Assembly (NCBI GenBank): GCA_900074885.1
Contig: FJUW01000010.1
Location: 759,394-823,393, forward strand
Source of the DNA: Rhynchosporium graminicola
Lineage: Eukaryota; Ascomycota; Leotiomycetes; Helotiales; Ploettnerulaceae
Reading direction: 5' to 3'
Length of the DNA: 64,000 bases
Below, one piece after another: positions 49,274-61,746 of the stretch; within the stretch, counting starts at the first letter, position 1; each line of letters begins with the position of its first letter. A model generated the notes under the pieces. That model did not search any database and had not been told where the DNA came from. It saw only the letters and a program-made list of their open reading frames with translations. The position numbers and the translations under genes are program-made.

Positions 49274-52200
49274 TGCGGCGACGCGCCGAGCTTGCGGAAG
49301 ATGTGAGGTTTCTGTGAATTGATCCAGCTCCTCGGATGATGGTGAAGGTATAGGTGATCGTGGAGGAGGAATGAAACAGCCTAAGGGAGCTCTAAGATGG
49401 CTTTCGGCTGGTGGTTGGCTCAATGCTGGCGCACGAACGTTGACATGAAAGCAGAGTTTTGCGACAACAAGGAAAGTAGATTATAGTTTTGACGGGGGAT
49501 ATGCTGAGATTTGTCGTCTATCAAGTCGCGATAGTGAAGCTTGCTTGCTGCTTAAGGAGAGACTTTGATGCGCCCGAGGTCTAGTGTAGGTATGTCTAGG
49601 TCGGCTTCGAGGTTGCAGATGCAGATGCAGCAGAAAGAAAATGGAATAGAGGCTGTCGGCCTGAAACGGGATGAAATCGTGATACAGTGGGGGGGATGCG
49701 ATAAACCTTTGACCGAACGGGGGGCGCGCGTTGGTGTTATAGAGAGTTGAAGCTGTAGGTGGACGTGGAACAGTACCGGGATACAGCTCTGGTACTTTTG
49801 CTTGGTGTTGATATTGACTTATGCCGGGCAGATAGACGATAGAAGATCTTGATGCTAAATATAGAGATGGGGGTGGTGGTGGTTCGGAGTTTTGGAGAGG
49901 GAGGGGAGGGGGACGGGAGAGAGAGGCAAAAGGTGGGAATGGGGGGATTGGAAAGGAAAAGCCTTGGCCTTGGCCTTGGCCCTTGCCGGGGATTGTACTG
50001 TATTGTACTGTAGTCTGTCTTGTCTGTACGGGAACACGAGTGAGTGGCCGGGATGAGGGCGAGTGCAGGTGAAGAGGGGGACGTCCAACTGCGTTGTTGG
50101 ACGATGCACGCTGCCGTATACTCACTTGCTCTTACTCCGGTGTAGGAGGAGGAGGAGGAGGAGGAGGAGGAGGAGGAGATCATGAGTTTGGTAGTTAGCG
50201 GGGTATTGTTCGTTATATTGATTGCATAGCAATCATTGCAAAGCAATCATAGATAATTTGAGAGCCAGGCGAAGTGCGTCTGAATTTTAAATATATATAT
50301 ATATTTTTTTTTTTTGGAAAGAAGGGAATAGGTGGGTGGACAAAGGATTTAGAGCGAGAGTATATGTGGGCCAGACAAAGTTGCAGCCGTGAATCATCCA
50401 TCATCCATCATCCATCATCCCTCCTCCCTCCTCCCTCATTCACCATCATAATAGATAGATACATAAATGGATTATACGAATTCGGATGCGGCACCTCCAC
50501 ACACTCATGCTGCCTGCCCTGCCTCTCTTTCTCTTTCTTGCATTCTCAACGCGGAGACTAAAACCCATGACTGTCTCTCCATTAAACAAAGTCTACCTAT
50601 CTCCCTTACTTATACCGAACAATGATTTGATTCAACAGCGGCATCTCTAACCATTCATAAACCAAACATCCTCCTAGTCTGCTACTACACCCAATCACAC
50701 ACACACTCCTTGCAGAGTCGCAGCACGGATGTCAGAAAGCTTGAGCGACGTATTGTATCATCATCACCTGTCAAGCCTAGGTACGTACAGTACTCACCTC
50801 AGCTACCTTGCCTACCAAGTGCCCCCTTAGTTTCTCCATAATTGCGGCTGCGGCTCCTCCCTAGGGCCAAGTACTTCCTAGCATGGACCAATCAGCTAAT
50901 ACAGATTGTATAAGTACATTCCTAACCGTCGCTCATGTCTGAGTTCTTATAAGGTAGGTAGGTAGGTAGGTATTGCCATTCCCTCAAGCGAAGCGAGGAC
51001 ATAATAGAAGAGGCCAGTGCCGCCCAGCCTTATCTTTCCCTGGCTACCTGGCACTTATTATGCTAGACCAGTTCCTCACCTCACCACATACCTAGGTAGT
51101 TATGGGTCTGCGCTATCGAACCTCCGTATCAGCTTCCAGTTCTGGGGTTTTCTCCTCACAAGCAGCTGTAATCGCCGTTTCTCGACAATTACATTACGGC
51201 AGCCCGCTCAATCACCCCTGCCTCCAAGAACCATCTATCTCCATTCCCTAAGCGCCAGCGCTGCAAGCCCTCCGCCTCTAACTGGCTGCACAAGCCATAC
51301 CCGACCTGTTTCTCCGTCAGCTTACTCTCCGTGATTGGCTCATTTCCCTCTCCCCTTGCCATTTCCTGCATGCATGCGAAAAGGCCCCAAAATAGCCCTC
51401 TTCAAGCTCTATTTGTCCATATTACTCGTCCGGGGCACAAGACAACAAATTAGCTGCATATTCTTCCCCCTCCACGTTCATACCTCCCTCCCATGCCTCG
51501 TCTGCGTTTCACAGCATATAGAGGTAAGGATATCGATTGACTGCCCGGTCCGGACGAATCACATCCTGACTCTGAGATACTCAAAGATTGGAAATACGTG
51601 AGCCATGTCGTTCTCTCAGAAGCATCTTGGATTGATGTGTTACCGTTACCAGTTACCAAAGAAAACATATCAGCCCTGTGGTTTATTCACGACGTGCCTG
51701 CAGAGTACAGATCCGAACTGCCATCCCCAGGCACACGCAGGACAGATCCAGAGACGAGTCTATTCTCGTCGTTTCGCACAGCTGCTATATGCAGGTACTG
51801 TACCTTCACTTAGCAGCACGTCAAGTTAAAATATTATCCGTGCAAAACCCAGATCCTGATACCGAGTACCGGCCCTTCTGATCTCTCTACCGGTAGACGC
51901 GACTCTCATTGCAGTAATGTGATTGGGAACATTTTCGAAACCTATGATCCTAGTTGGGACGAGGGAGAGCGACCACGATGAATCATCACATGGAAGCCTT
52001 TTCCTCTCTCTACGCTTCTGGTATATGCGGCGAAGGGACCTGACGATACGGTTGAGGTAAAGCTGGGAGAAGATAAGATTCTGCCTTGCTTTCTCCAACA
52101 CAAAACATGAAACACAACCTTCCGCCTCTCCTCCCACTCTCAACGGCGGTCATGGTAACACTTAAGGCAAGGGTTCTTGATCCCCGTCGAAGCCAGCCTT

Positions 52201-54065
52201 GTACTATCTGGCCACAAAATCTGCGGCCCATCTCTCGGCTGCTTCTCCTCCCGGTCATCTCGAGTAAAAATGACGGATGATTTTGGTAAGGCTCTCTTGG
52301 CGCGCTGTCTAAATCTAAGCGATTGACGACTTCATTTGCGCAAGGCAGAGCTGAGAGCGTACTGCGGATCCGGGAGAGAAGGACCGGTCATCTCTCCAGT
52401 AAGAAGTTTATTTTTCTTTACAGCAGCTGAAGATTCTATACGAAAATCACAGTCTAGGTCTTGATTCATCATTCAGCATACCATATGCCTACTCTGAACA
52501 GAAAGCTAGCTACACAACGAAGTACTCAGAGCCACGCTGGGGGCGTGAAGTGATATCTTTCAACCAACACCACCCCATTACCATTTCCAGAAAAATTCGG
52601 TTGCAAATTTCCCCATACCTCTTATTTCTCTCCTGATATCCTATAGCAGTTTATTTCCGTGCAACTTCATTCCCCTTCTGCTTTCAGCAGCCTCGCCAGC
52701 CACATTGCCTGCCCCATATAAATGAGGCTCGCTCGCACCAGCCACCCGCACACTAGCGCATACACACCTGCAAGTCCTCTGACAGATTCTAAAAATAGAT
52801 TCAGAAATAAACTTCTCTCTATTACATCACATCACATCACTCTTACTTCAAATTACCTTACATGGTAAACGTTCACAGCACCTCGCGTCTCACGTACTTG
52901 TTTCTAGAGAGGTATGAATTCAGACGATAATTCGTGAAGAAGTCACCGATGTGAGGGAGATTAGAAGGTTTTGGTACTGGAATTATGTTAGGATACTGTT
53001 TGGGGATGTGGTAATTAGATTGATGGATTGATTGGATCCACGGGACAGTCAAGTGGTGCCGTTTGAGCTGTGTTGGAGTGGAGTGGAGTGATATAGTCAG
53101 ATGGAGACCTTGAAGTTGATGAGGCTGACTGAACGAGAGCAGAATGCCCGATTAAGCGAACTTGAGCTGCTGATTTTGTATTCGCATGGGATGGTGGTAG
53201 TTGTCCTTTTACCTTCCTCCGCGACTAAAACACATAGATACCAACCCCAAGATCAAGCATGCAGGTGAGATGGGAAGCTGTCTTTTCCTTCCGATTTTAA
53301 CCCTCCTTACATTCCATTTCTCAGTCAAGTATGAACAGTACTTCGAATTTCCTTTTGGTGTGCAAGATCCCTACGCTTCGTCCTGGCCTTATAACAGGTT
53401 TTCCTAATACATCAAAGATCATCAAAGATGTTCCATCACACATTCACAGGCTCAAGCACAGGTATCATACACTTACCCCTCCTTCTAATCTTGATACAAA
53501 TACCTATGCCGGGTAGCCTTGCTACCTCATACCAGCTAGTTCCATGGTGAAAGAGAGCTTCTGTTGTACAGCAGACCTTCCGTCACACGAGTACAGGCAC
53601 AAACACGAACACAGCCACAGCCATGGACAGCTAAATCCAAGCCACGATCCTATTTCATAGTACAGTTCTTTTCCTTTCCTTTCACTAGTGGCTTTTCTTG
53701 TTCTGAAATCATCATCTGCTCTCAGTCTCTTGATCTAGAATCCTGAAGGGAAGAGTTATATTCTTGACCAACTCTGCTGATATGGACTTGGTATCTATGA
53801 ATTTCTAGAGCCATGAGTACTCTCGTCTCAATTCGGGTCGTGGGAGCTGAACTTTGCTCTCCGTCGGACTTGGAGCTCCCTAGGACCGGTACATTTAGTA
53901 TCATTGAGTGATTCTCGCTTCTGCTTCTCCCAATCTATTCCGTCCTGCCTTCCTTACTAAGGAGCAGTGTTGTACGGCACACGTGACAAACCCCCCCTAT
54001 TGGCTCGCTTCATCGCGTGTCTGCCTACCAGGGGACTACGGTCCAGTAGGAGCGCCTATTCCACG
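49274..54065. other. Long low-complexity spacer
   Basis: 4.8 kb upstream of rlmA without a recognised gene. Simple repeats: GGA run 50144-50178, AT run then T run 50289-50315, CATC/CATCCAT run 50394-50438, GGTA run 50952-50972. Part of this probably forms a long rlmA leader, but no boundary is visible. Confidence 0.5.
50144..50178. repeat. (GGA)n microsatellite
   Basis: Eleven or so perfect GGA/GAG units. Confidence 0.9.
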
Positions 54066-56702
54066 GAACAGTATTGGGCATGTTGCGTCTGCGGGAATGC
54101 GGCTTCAATGTCCATACGTTACGTTGAGTCCTGTCCTGATTGTGGAGTCAACCGCTGCGGTGGATGCCCAGTCCAGTCGAATACGTCCAGGTTTAAGTCA
54201 GCGATGTCAAATTGGATCGTTCGTTCGACAGACCACGGGATCGCTCCAATAAATCCAACCAATATAGAACTCCTGTGGCACCTTCAGCCTCGCCTGAAAG
54301 CTGTTACACGACTATGGCCATCCCACAGCAATATCACGCTCTAGATAATCACTCCGAGACCGATCTTCATAACACCCAACTCCAAGGTTCGCAGGAAGAA
54401 GCTGAACTCAAAGGCGACTTCGGAAAGTATGATTCGGTTGATACAACAAGGGCTAGCCCTAGCACACCGAGCCAGTATGGGAAGCCTGCGGTATCACCAG
54501 CTTCGTCTGTAAGCGCTTCCACGAGCATGGTCTCCAAACCACTACAACATGCTCTACATATTAGCTCTGAATCCGACCTTCATAATACCCAATTACAAGG
54601 TTCGCAGGAAGAAGACGACTTTGGAGGCGACATAGGAATGGATGGCTTAGTTGATACATCGAGGGCTAGCTTTAGTACACCCAGCCAGTATGGAAAATCT
54701 CCGGTACCAACCGCTTCGTCTGCAAGTTCTTCGACGAGTATGGTGTTCACGCCTCAAAATCACGCTCTGAATAAGAGCTCTCATACCGAAGTTCATGACA
54801 ACCAGTCCCTCAAGGTTCTCAAGAAGAAGATGACCATGAAAGAGACATGGGAATGGATGATTCAATTGATAAGTCAAGGGCTAGCCCCATCACATCCAGC
54901 CAGTATGGGAAGTCTGTCACCACCTGCCTCACCCACAAGCTCTTTCATGAGTGCGGTCTTCACATCCCAGATTTTAGCTCTGACAAAGACCTTGATAACA
55001 TCGAGTCCCTAGATTCGCAAGAAGGGGAAGAAGAAGAGAATGATGATGACTTTGTGAGCTATGAAGACCATGCTCTGAGTGTGATTGAAGCGCACCTTTG
55101 CACTCTTTTCGATGACAACCTGCCTCTCCTGGCTAAAATTGTTCCTAAGGTAATCTATCCTGCGCGCGCATCTCTAGAGCTCAACTATCGAAGGGAAAAC
55201 AAAGCTCTTCCCTCGTCTGGCGTGCTCAATGAAGCGGATGATGACCCCTCAAGCTCTGTCTATGCTCCGACAGCCCCATTACCCAAATCCAAGAAAAATG
55301 CTGCAACTTTCAATCAGAGCTCTGACAAAAGACCGCGTAGTAATTCAGACGAAACCAATGAGCCGGACGAGTTCCCTGGAGGAGGGCGCAAGAAGCTCCG
55401 AAAGCTTTTTGATGAAAAGGTTCTCACATATGCATGTCACTACCACAAGCTAGATTCGGCCGCTTATAACACGCAAGTCCTTCGCAAATACAGAACGTGT
55501 CTTGCACTTAGTGTGAAGGCTGGAGAGCTTCTCAGAATCAAGTAAGACTGTTTTTTCCTGATTCCAAAGCCGAAGCTAATTGGAAGGGATCATATTCGGG
55601 CTACCCACGGGCCAATATACTGTGAACGCTGCCCCAAGACTTTCGAGACAGGAAGCCTCTTACAAAAGCTCTATGACAGTCTAGAGTGCGCTTCCGTTCC
55701 AACAGCTCATACTGAAGGAATCTCTAGCGAGAGATGGAAGTCAGTTTGTAGGAGTGTCAAAGTGAGCAAAGAGAGACATGAGTATGATCGATGGTATGAT
55801 ATCTGGGAAGTGCTTAATCCAGGGGTGGCAAAGCCAGATAGTCCGTAGTCCGTGTAAGCTCAGAGCCTCAGCCTTTTGGACTTATATCCTCTTCTTCAAC
55901 CTTCGTCTAATACAGTATCAGTCACCGATAACCTGGTGCGCAACACTCCGCGACACCGTGACTTAAAGTCCCTCTTGGAAACACTGGACTCAGAAATCTG
56001 TAGTGAAACAGAGCACGGAAATTTGAGACGGAACAACCACGTCTACCAGTACGTTCCGCAAGAGCCTATAATCTCCTTGTCAGTTCTTAAGATATGTCTC
56101 TTCATCTTCCCTAGACGACTTCAATGAACAGTAGCTCACTCCAAGTTGTGTGCAGACACTGTCGTCGCGCATTTGTACAAGCTTTTAATGACTATAGACA
56201 AAACATGCCTGGTCTCTCCAGCCTCAATGACGCAAGTAGCCACCTACTGGAAGTCTATCACAGCAATGAACCAGAATTCGGAACTCTGCCCCATATCATC
56301 ACATCAACTCCACGAACAGACAACCAGTCGGAATTTCACCAATTGCTATCAATAGACCCAACGCGCCTCACTCTTGCCGAAAGATTTCCATTCGACACGG
56401 AAAACCATCGACTGATTCAGCCGACAAACTTTGGTGATGTACCGGAAATACCAGCTACATGTTTTGTTCACGACGAGGCCAGCCCACTCGATATACCAAT
56501 TTCCGAAGAGGTTGAGCCAATCGAAGGTTCAGCCAACAGTAACTTGGATTCATTGGTGACTGCAATGATACTTTCCCCGAATGGGATCCTACTTCATTTT
56601 CGTATCTTGATTGATGTATTCTCGTTCATTTTTCCAAAAGCCTTGTCAAATGGCGCAATGTATTCTGAGAAGTCAAATCCAGGTTCTTTTATAGTCATGT
56701 AA
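54066..56702 (+). pseudogene. Degenerate fungal C2H2-like zinc-binding gene with internal repeats
   Basis: Several frames together resemble a known fungal architecture. A Cys-rich N-terminal module (CCVCGN, CPDC, NRCGGCP) is followed by a Ser/Thr-rich repeat region. Then comes the C2H2-type block: FDEKVLTYACHYHKLD, KYRTC, a 45-nt intron (55542-55586), KDHIRATHGPIYCERCPKTF, then GISSERWKS and EYDRWYDIWEVLNPG. A last frame covers 56124-56702. Frame changes occur near 54200 and within the third repeat, where one C is missing from CTCCAAGG near 54812. A stop also falls right after KPDSP at 55846. These breaks suggest a pseudogene; unmodelled introns could rescue some but probably not all. The family of zinc-finger-like proteins is common in Pezizomycotina and its function is unknown. 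Confidence 0.6.
54335..54973 (+). repeat. Three tandem 213-bp coding repeats
   Basis: Units at 54335-54547, 54548-54760 and 54761-54973, each 71 codons long, starting HAL and containing DLHNTQLQGSQEE and SQYGK. A partial fourth unit follows. The third unit has a one-base deletion in its middle that is compensated later. Confidence 0.85.
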
Positions 56703-58878
56703 TGAAATTATAATCCCAATATTGAATATCGAGCCTATAGAGTAGACACCAGTAGTAAAGAGCTTGCGACTTTTAGAACCCCAAGAAAAATCCTACCACC
56801 TCTAACGTCGAATCCAATCCCATTTTCATCATATCCCCTACCGCCCCCAAGACCTCAATAACATCGTCATAGAATAAATCCTCCCAGCGAACCAGGTACA
56901 ATGAGAAATGTCAGCTACTACCATGAGATACTAAAAGCTCAGGAACACGAACTTATCTTTCTAGCGCATCGGCATTCACCTTAACACTCACAAACCCTCA
57001 CAATCTTCGTCTCCATATCCTACTCAAACATCAACACGTTACACAATACACCCTACCGCAAATTTCAACCACTATCAACAGGCTGAGCCACAATCTCAGT
57101 CTCTCCACTTCCCTGCGACCCGCCTTCATCCTGACTAGCGAGGTTAAGATAATCTGATACCATTATAACACCGGGGTTGATCTTCTTCTTCTCGAAAGAT
57201 TTGGAATTTATATACAGAAGCTTTACGAAGGAGTATATTTGACTTGAATTAAGAAGAAACAGCTTGTTGTGAGAGGAGCATCTGCCCACTTATAATTGAT
57301 GTTATCGAGCGATGTGCGAAGTCCCGCAGATCCGAGACTTGGGCAAAGGCTAGAAAAGGTGGATGAGATGCGAAGTTTCGCAGAAGAGTACCGACACAAT
57401 ATCGCGCAAGGTATCTACCTATCTGACATGCGAGATTCCGCCAAAATAGGCTCTAGGAACATCTTGCAGAAGATTAGATAATATACGAAATTCCGCAAAA
57501 TTGAAGAATCCGGGTAATTCTGCGGAAAAGACGCAGAATGGAGAGCGGCAACGGCAAGAGCAATGCTATATTACATGTATCTGATCAGTGGATGTGATTC
57601 TCTCCGATCGCAAAATCAAAATTGATTGTCAATATAATCATGTGAGCTCTTGCAGCTTATAAGGGCTGCTCATTCATCGAGACCTTAACAACGCGAGCTC
57701 TCAAAAAGGTGTTCATCCCGAGTGGTGGGATCGACAATAACCTCGGCAACATGGCGAGGAAAGATACCATGACATGACACGTCCCATCTCTTGAAGACCA
57801 GTGCTCTGTCTATCAGGACATACACCACTAGACTAAAGTGGCGTTGGAGATGACGAATCCCTGCACCTGCTTGTCATCCCAACATCCTTTCACGATCGTG
57901 GTTTTCTCTCCTTCATTGTTTATTTACGTTTCTACCCAAGTGCCCACCTATACCCCACATACCTAAATAAGCGAGGTCTCGCTTCCACCACCTACAACCA
58001 CACCCCCTAAAACGCCCCCCTCCTCTCCCATCCCTGATCTAACAATCCCCATTGCTGCCCAACGAAGTCAATATAGATCGCATCCCATTTCTAGCCTTCA
58101 TGATCTGATCGAGAAATCTGAGAAGAACAGTCCATGTGTCTGTTCACTGTTCGTGGAAAGTTCAATTCCACAGGCACATCACATCATCTCCCCTCCCCTC
58201 TCCTCTTGACGAACCGCCTTGTCATCCTTCTTATAGACCAAACCCACTCGCCCTGGAGAGCGTCTTCCCTCTTCTAAGCTTGCATAAGCTAGAGAATAAT
58301 CAACCGGCTTGATTGATGTATTTGCAGCTGCAGATCCTATCACTTACTTCTCTCTACAGATCAAAATGCCTCGTGCTTAATGGTCCTTGCATTTATCTGA
58401 CATTCTTGATATATGTCAGAGCCCACAAGATTCGTTAACGTCTGATTTCTCATTGGGACTTCAACCCTTCACAGTCGCGTCTGCTTATTTCTGAACAAAA
58501 TTTGCAATTCTGCAAGGAATTAGAAGATGAAATCAGACTATCGTTGTACATGGATACATGCATGATATGTAATTCTAATAGGTTACTCCCGAGTACCCGA
58601 CCCGATTACCTCGTCTATACATACTTACATAAATACAAGTCATGATCGCGTGGCGCCTTGCCCGCTCGCTCGCTTAATTGCATCGACATCAACAGCCGCC
58701 ATAAATGCGTCAAGATCGTGACAAATGAAGCCTCCATCCACCCAATATGCGTCACGTCCCATCTCCATCTCAAGCCAGATGGCACGTCCAAGTTTCCAGC
58801 TCTCCTCGTCCTTTGCCCGACCTAGACTCGAGGATTCGAGGCCCAGAAGACAGAGCCCTATTTCACCGCGAGATCACG
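56703..58878. other. Spacer with palindrome array
   Basis: No gene is recognised. It contains the repeated TGCGAA-type palindromes at 57315-57535 and otherwise unremarkable sequence. Confidence 0.5.
57315..57535. repeat. Array of short palindromes, TGCGAA(N2)TTCGCA type
   Basis: Related 14-bp sites occur at 57315-57328 (TGCGAAGTCCCGCA), 57369-57382 (TGCGAAGTTTCGCA, a perfect 6+2+6 palindrome), 57429-57442 (TGCGAGATTCCGCC) and 57484-57497 (TACGAAATTCCGCA), spaced 54, 60 and 55 bp. A looser inverted site lies at 57521-57535. The sequence between sites is not repeated. Confidence 0.6.
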
Positions 58879-61746
58879 TTACCGCAAGCTCCCATTCTCC
58901 TTGCTCGTCTCAAACCTCAACTTCTTCCTCCCATACATCCTCCTACTCCTCTCCTCCCCTCCAGCATCTAGCCACTTCTGCAGATTCTTACACTGCGACA
59001 CATCGAACGTCTCTAATATCGTGCATCCCTCAACCACAGCTTCAACACCTACACCCGTAACTCGCACGCAGCCTCGTACGGAAAGTTCCTTCAGCTCAAG
59101 TAGATGCAGACCAATGGAGCGGAGAGAGGAGTCTGAGACAGCAGAACCGCAGAAGGCGAGCTTCAGGGAGCGGAGTTGGGGACAGCCTAGGGAAAGGACT
59201 TCCGTTGCTGTGTCGGAGAGAGCGCAGCAGAATGACTGAGGCAGATGTTAGCGTGTTTGCGAGCGAATAGCTTTAATGGAGATTTTGGGCAGATCACTTA
59301 CCAAGTCCAATTCCTTAAGTCCCTTCGCAGCATTCGTCAGATACACAATCGCGTTATCTGTCAAATATGTGCAATCCGCCAGAATGAGCTTCTCCAATTT
59401 CGCAAACTTGTAAATACTCCAGTGCTGGAAACCCCCATCAGTGATGGTTGTGCAACGCGTGAGATCCATGCTCTGGATTCTCTGGTGTGCGTGTACAGCC
59501 AGATGAGCCATCGAACGATCTGTTACGTGCTTGCAATAACTGAGCGTGAGCCTCTTCAACTTCGGACAGCCAACCACAGTGCCAACTGGTGGAATCGTAA
59601 TATTCTGCTGTTTATACCTTGCGGCATTTTGCTGTTGGGCCGCTGTTGGTTCGGAGACAACCCATCCGACGATACGAGCAAGAAGGTTGTCGCTGACTTT
59701 GCGGCAATTCGAGAGGTCGATTTCCTCGAGATCTTTGGCATTGTTGGCCATTTCCAAGACGGCATTAGCAGTGATATCCCATACGCTCTTCATTTTCCAG
59801 CCGTGTGCACCAGTACCACAAAAAGTCGAAAGGGTTGAGAACCCTTCGTCCGTTATGTGGAAACAGTTGCTAATATCGATGTTGAGAGCACGTTTACCAA
59901 CGAATGGACAAATGACATCAATTAACGCTCTGTTGGTGACCTTTCGGTTGTACAGCGAGAGATCAACATTTCTGCAGATTTTCGGCGACGTGGTGAGGAT
60001 TTTAGACCAGTGTAGGGACGTGGTTCGTAATCGCATGAGCTGATAGATGTCCAGATATGAGAATATCATAATCAAGATTCCATCTGGCAATATGCCTCGA
60101 CTCCGCTGGCTTGGTCGTCTGGACACAGTCTTCGTTCGTTTCGGACGGAAGTTAGACTCGGGCGGCGTAACAGAGTGACTCAATTTAGCGTTTACAGAAT
60201 TCTGTGTCCTTGATCTTGTTTTGGGACCTGACGACATATCGAGTTCTTGACCAGGGACAACTTCCGGACTAGGTGGGGCGTAGGAACCCCTCCTTGACCT
60301 TGCCCTCATATTGTCCATGTCCACACTCAGAAATGGGTCTGGGTCTATAGGCTCTATGTTATCATTGTCTTCGCCACGACTTGGTTTATGCGGGCTGGCA
60401 GGTTTAGAAGGAGTAAGAGTGACTAGAGGTAGAGCACTCTGGATAGGAGTCGAGGGACGATCTCCGTTCTCCTGGTTGTTGATGGAAAAACCATCTGCAT
60501 CGGTCATCGGGACATCTTCGTCCTCATCAGCCTTTCCTATCCTGGTTTTTGCTGTCTCTTCCACTTGTCTCCGTATATCAGGCGGGCATCTTCTCCAAAG
60601 TTCTTCAAGTACCTCACCGCTGATCTGTAAACACTCAACGGTCGTAATAGATCTGACAGTTGCAGTCCTTCTTGGTGCCAAAGCTAGACTAGCGACCTCG
60701 CCGAAATATTGACCCTGCTTCAGCCTCGGCCGTATGTAAGAGACTCTTGACGCCTGGTTGATCGCTTGCCCGTTAGTGCTCTCGTGAATCACTTCGGCCT
60801 CTCCACGTACGATGAAATAAATTTCATTTCCAGGAGATCCTTGTAAAATGATATCTGTGAATGGAGGGTATGTCTTCGGCTGAGCACTTAAACCCAAGAA
60901 GTGGAGGATGTCGGGAGGCAGAGTGGAAAAAAGTGGCAAATCCTTGAGAGTCTTCCTCACATTGACTAAGCCACTGCCGAGCGCACTACCAGCAGCTGGA
61001 TCCTCAATGGTTTGGGGACTGGGCGATTTCCGCTTCTTAGAGTTGAACACAGCGCCCTCTTTGATCACCCCCACGTCTCCCGTAGAAACCTCGCCAGGCG
61101 CAGCTTCGCGGGCGAGCTTACCGCTTCTCGATGGCAGAATAGTTGCGATCAATTTCGGTCCAAAGCCACTTTCCATTCGCTTCTTGTTCAGTATTGTGAG
61201 TCTTTCCTGAGCTTCTTCCATGATGGCCTTTTCCATTTCAGGATAATTAGGCAATTCAAGCCTCAAGTCCTCCTTCTTTAGCACCACCAACAAACATTTT
61301 GTTCTTGCCAATATGGTAGCCGTCCGAGGCACTTCCATAAGAATACCAATCTCCCCAAAGAAAGCTCCTGGCCTCAGTTCTGCGTATGTAGCCTCACCAT
61401 CGCGAGATGTAACCGCAACCGCACCCCTAACCAACCAGTACATTGCTTTTGCCTCATCTCCTTCCGTCAGGATAATGTCGTGTGGAGAATGTACTTGGGG
61501 CCGAAGATGCTTTCCGATAGCAGCGAGGAAGGAATCGGGTGCAGAGAGGAAAAGAGGAAACGATCGTATGCGATCAACGAGATCAAGTGGCATATCTGGA
61601 ATAGTTGATGCTGTAAGCGGAGAAGGGCGCACCGGTCTGGTCGGATTCGTCTCGATATTGAAAGATCTTATCAATGATAACGAGTCCGGGATGGGTACGC
61701 CATTTGTCCTGAATGGAGAGCTGGACCCTCCCCGATTACGTCTCAT
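58879..61746 (-). CDS. Protein with two cyclic-nucleotide-binding domains, F-box and LRRs
   Basis: Two exons, 61746-59302 and 59235-58879, with a 66-nt intron, give 933 aa. CNB domain 1 is at ~55-180 (FFGEIGIL, PRTATI) and CNB domain 2 at ~265-395 (YFGEVASL, PRRTATV). Both keep the FGE...R pattern of the phosphate-binding cassette. An F-box follows at ~551-590 (ILPDGILIMIFSYLDIYQLMRLR). The C-terminal ~330 residues are Amn1-type leucine-rich repeats (LEEIDLSNCRKVSD, LKRLTLSYCKHVTD, LEKLILADCTYLTD), completed only after splicing into exon 2. The F-box would bind Skp1 in an SCF ubiquitin ligase and the LRRs would hold substrates. Cyclic-nucleotide control of such a ligase is an attractive inference, not shown. 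No kinase domain is present. Confidence 0.9.

Noticed and set aside
49481..50246. Long overlapping minus-strand ORFs rich in Pro/Ser/Arg upstream of rlmA
   Set aside because: Two competing frames of the same low-complexity, GC-skewed sequence. More likely leader or promoter DNA than protein.
57780..57860. tRNA-like stretch on the minus strand with TAGTCTAGTGG resembling an A box
   Set aside because: No matching acceptor stem, no proper anticodon arm and no GGTTCGANTCC B box at the right distance. At most a tRNA-derived fragment.
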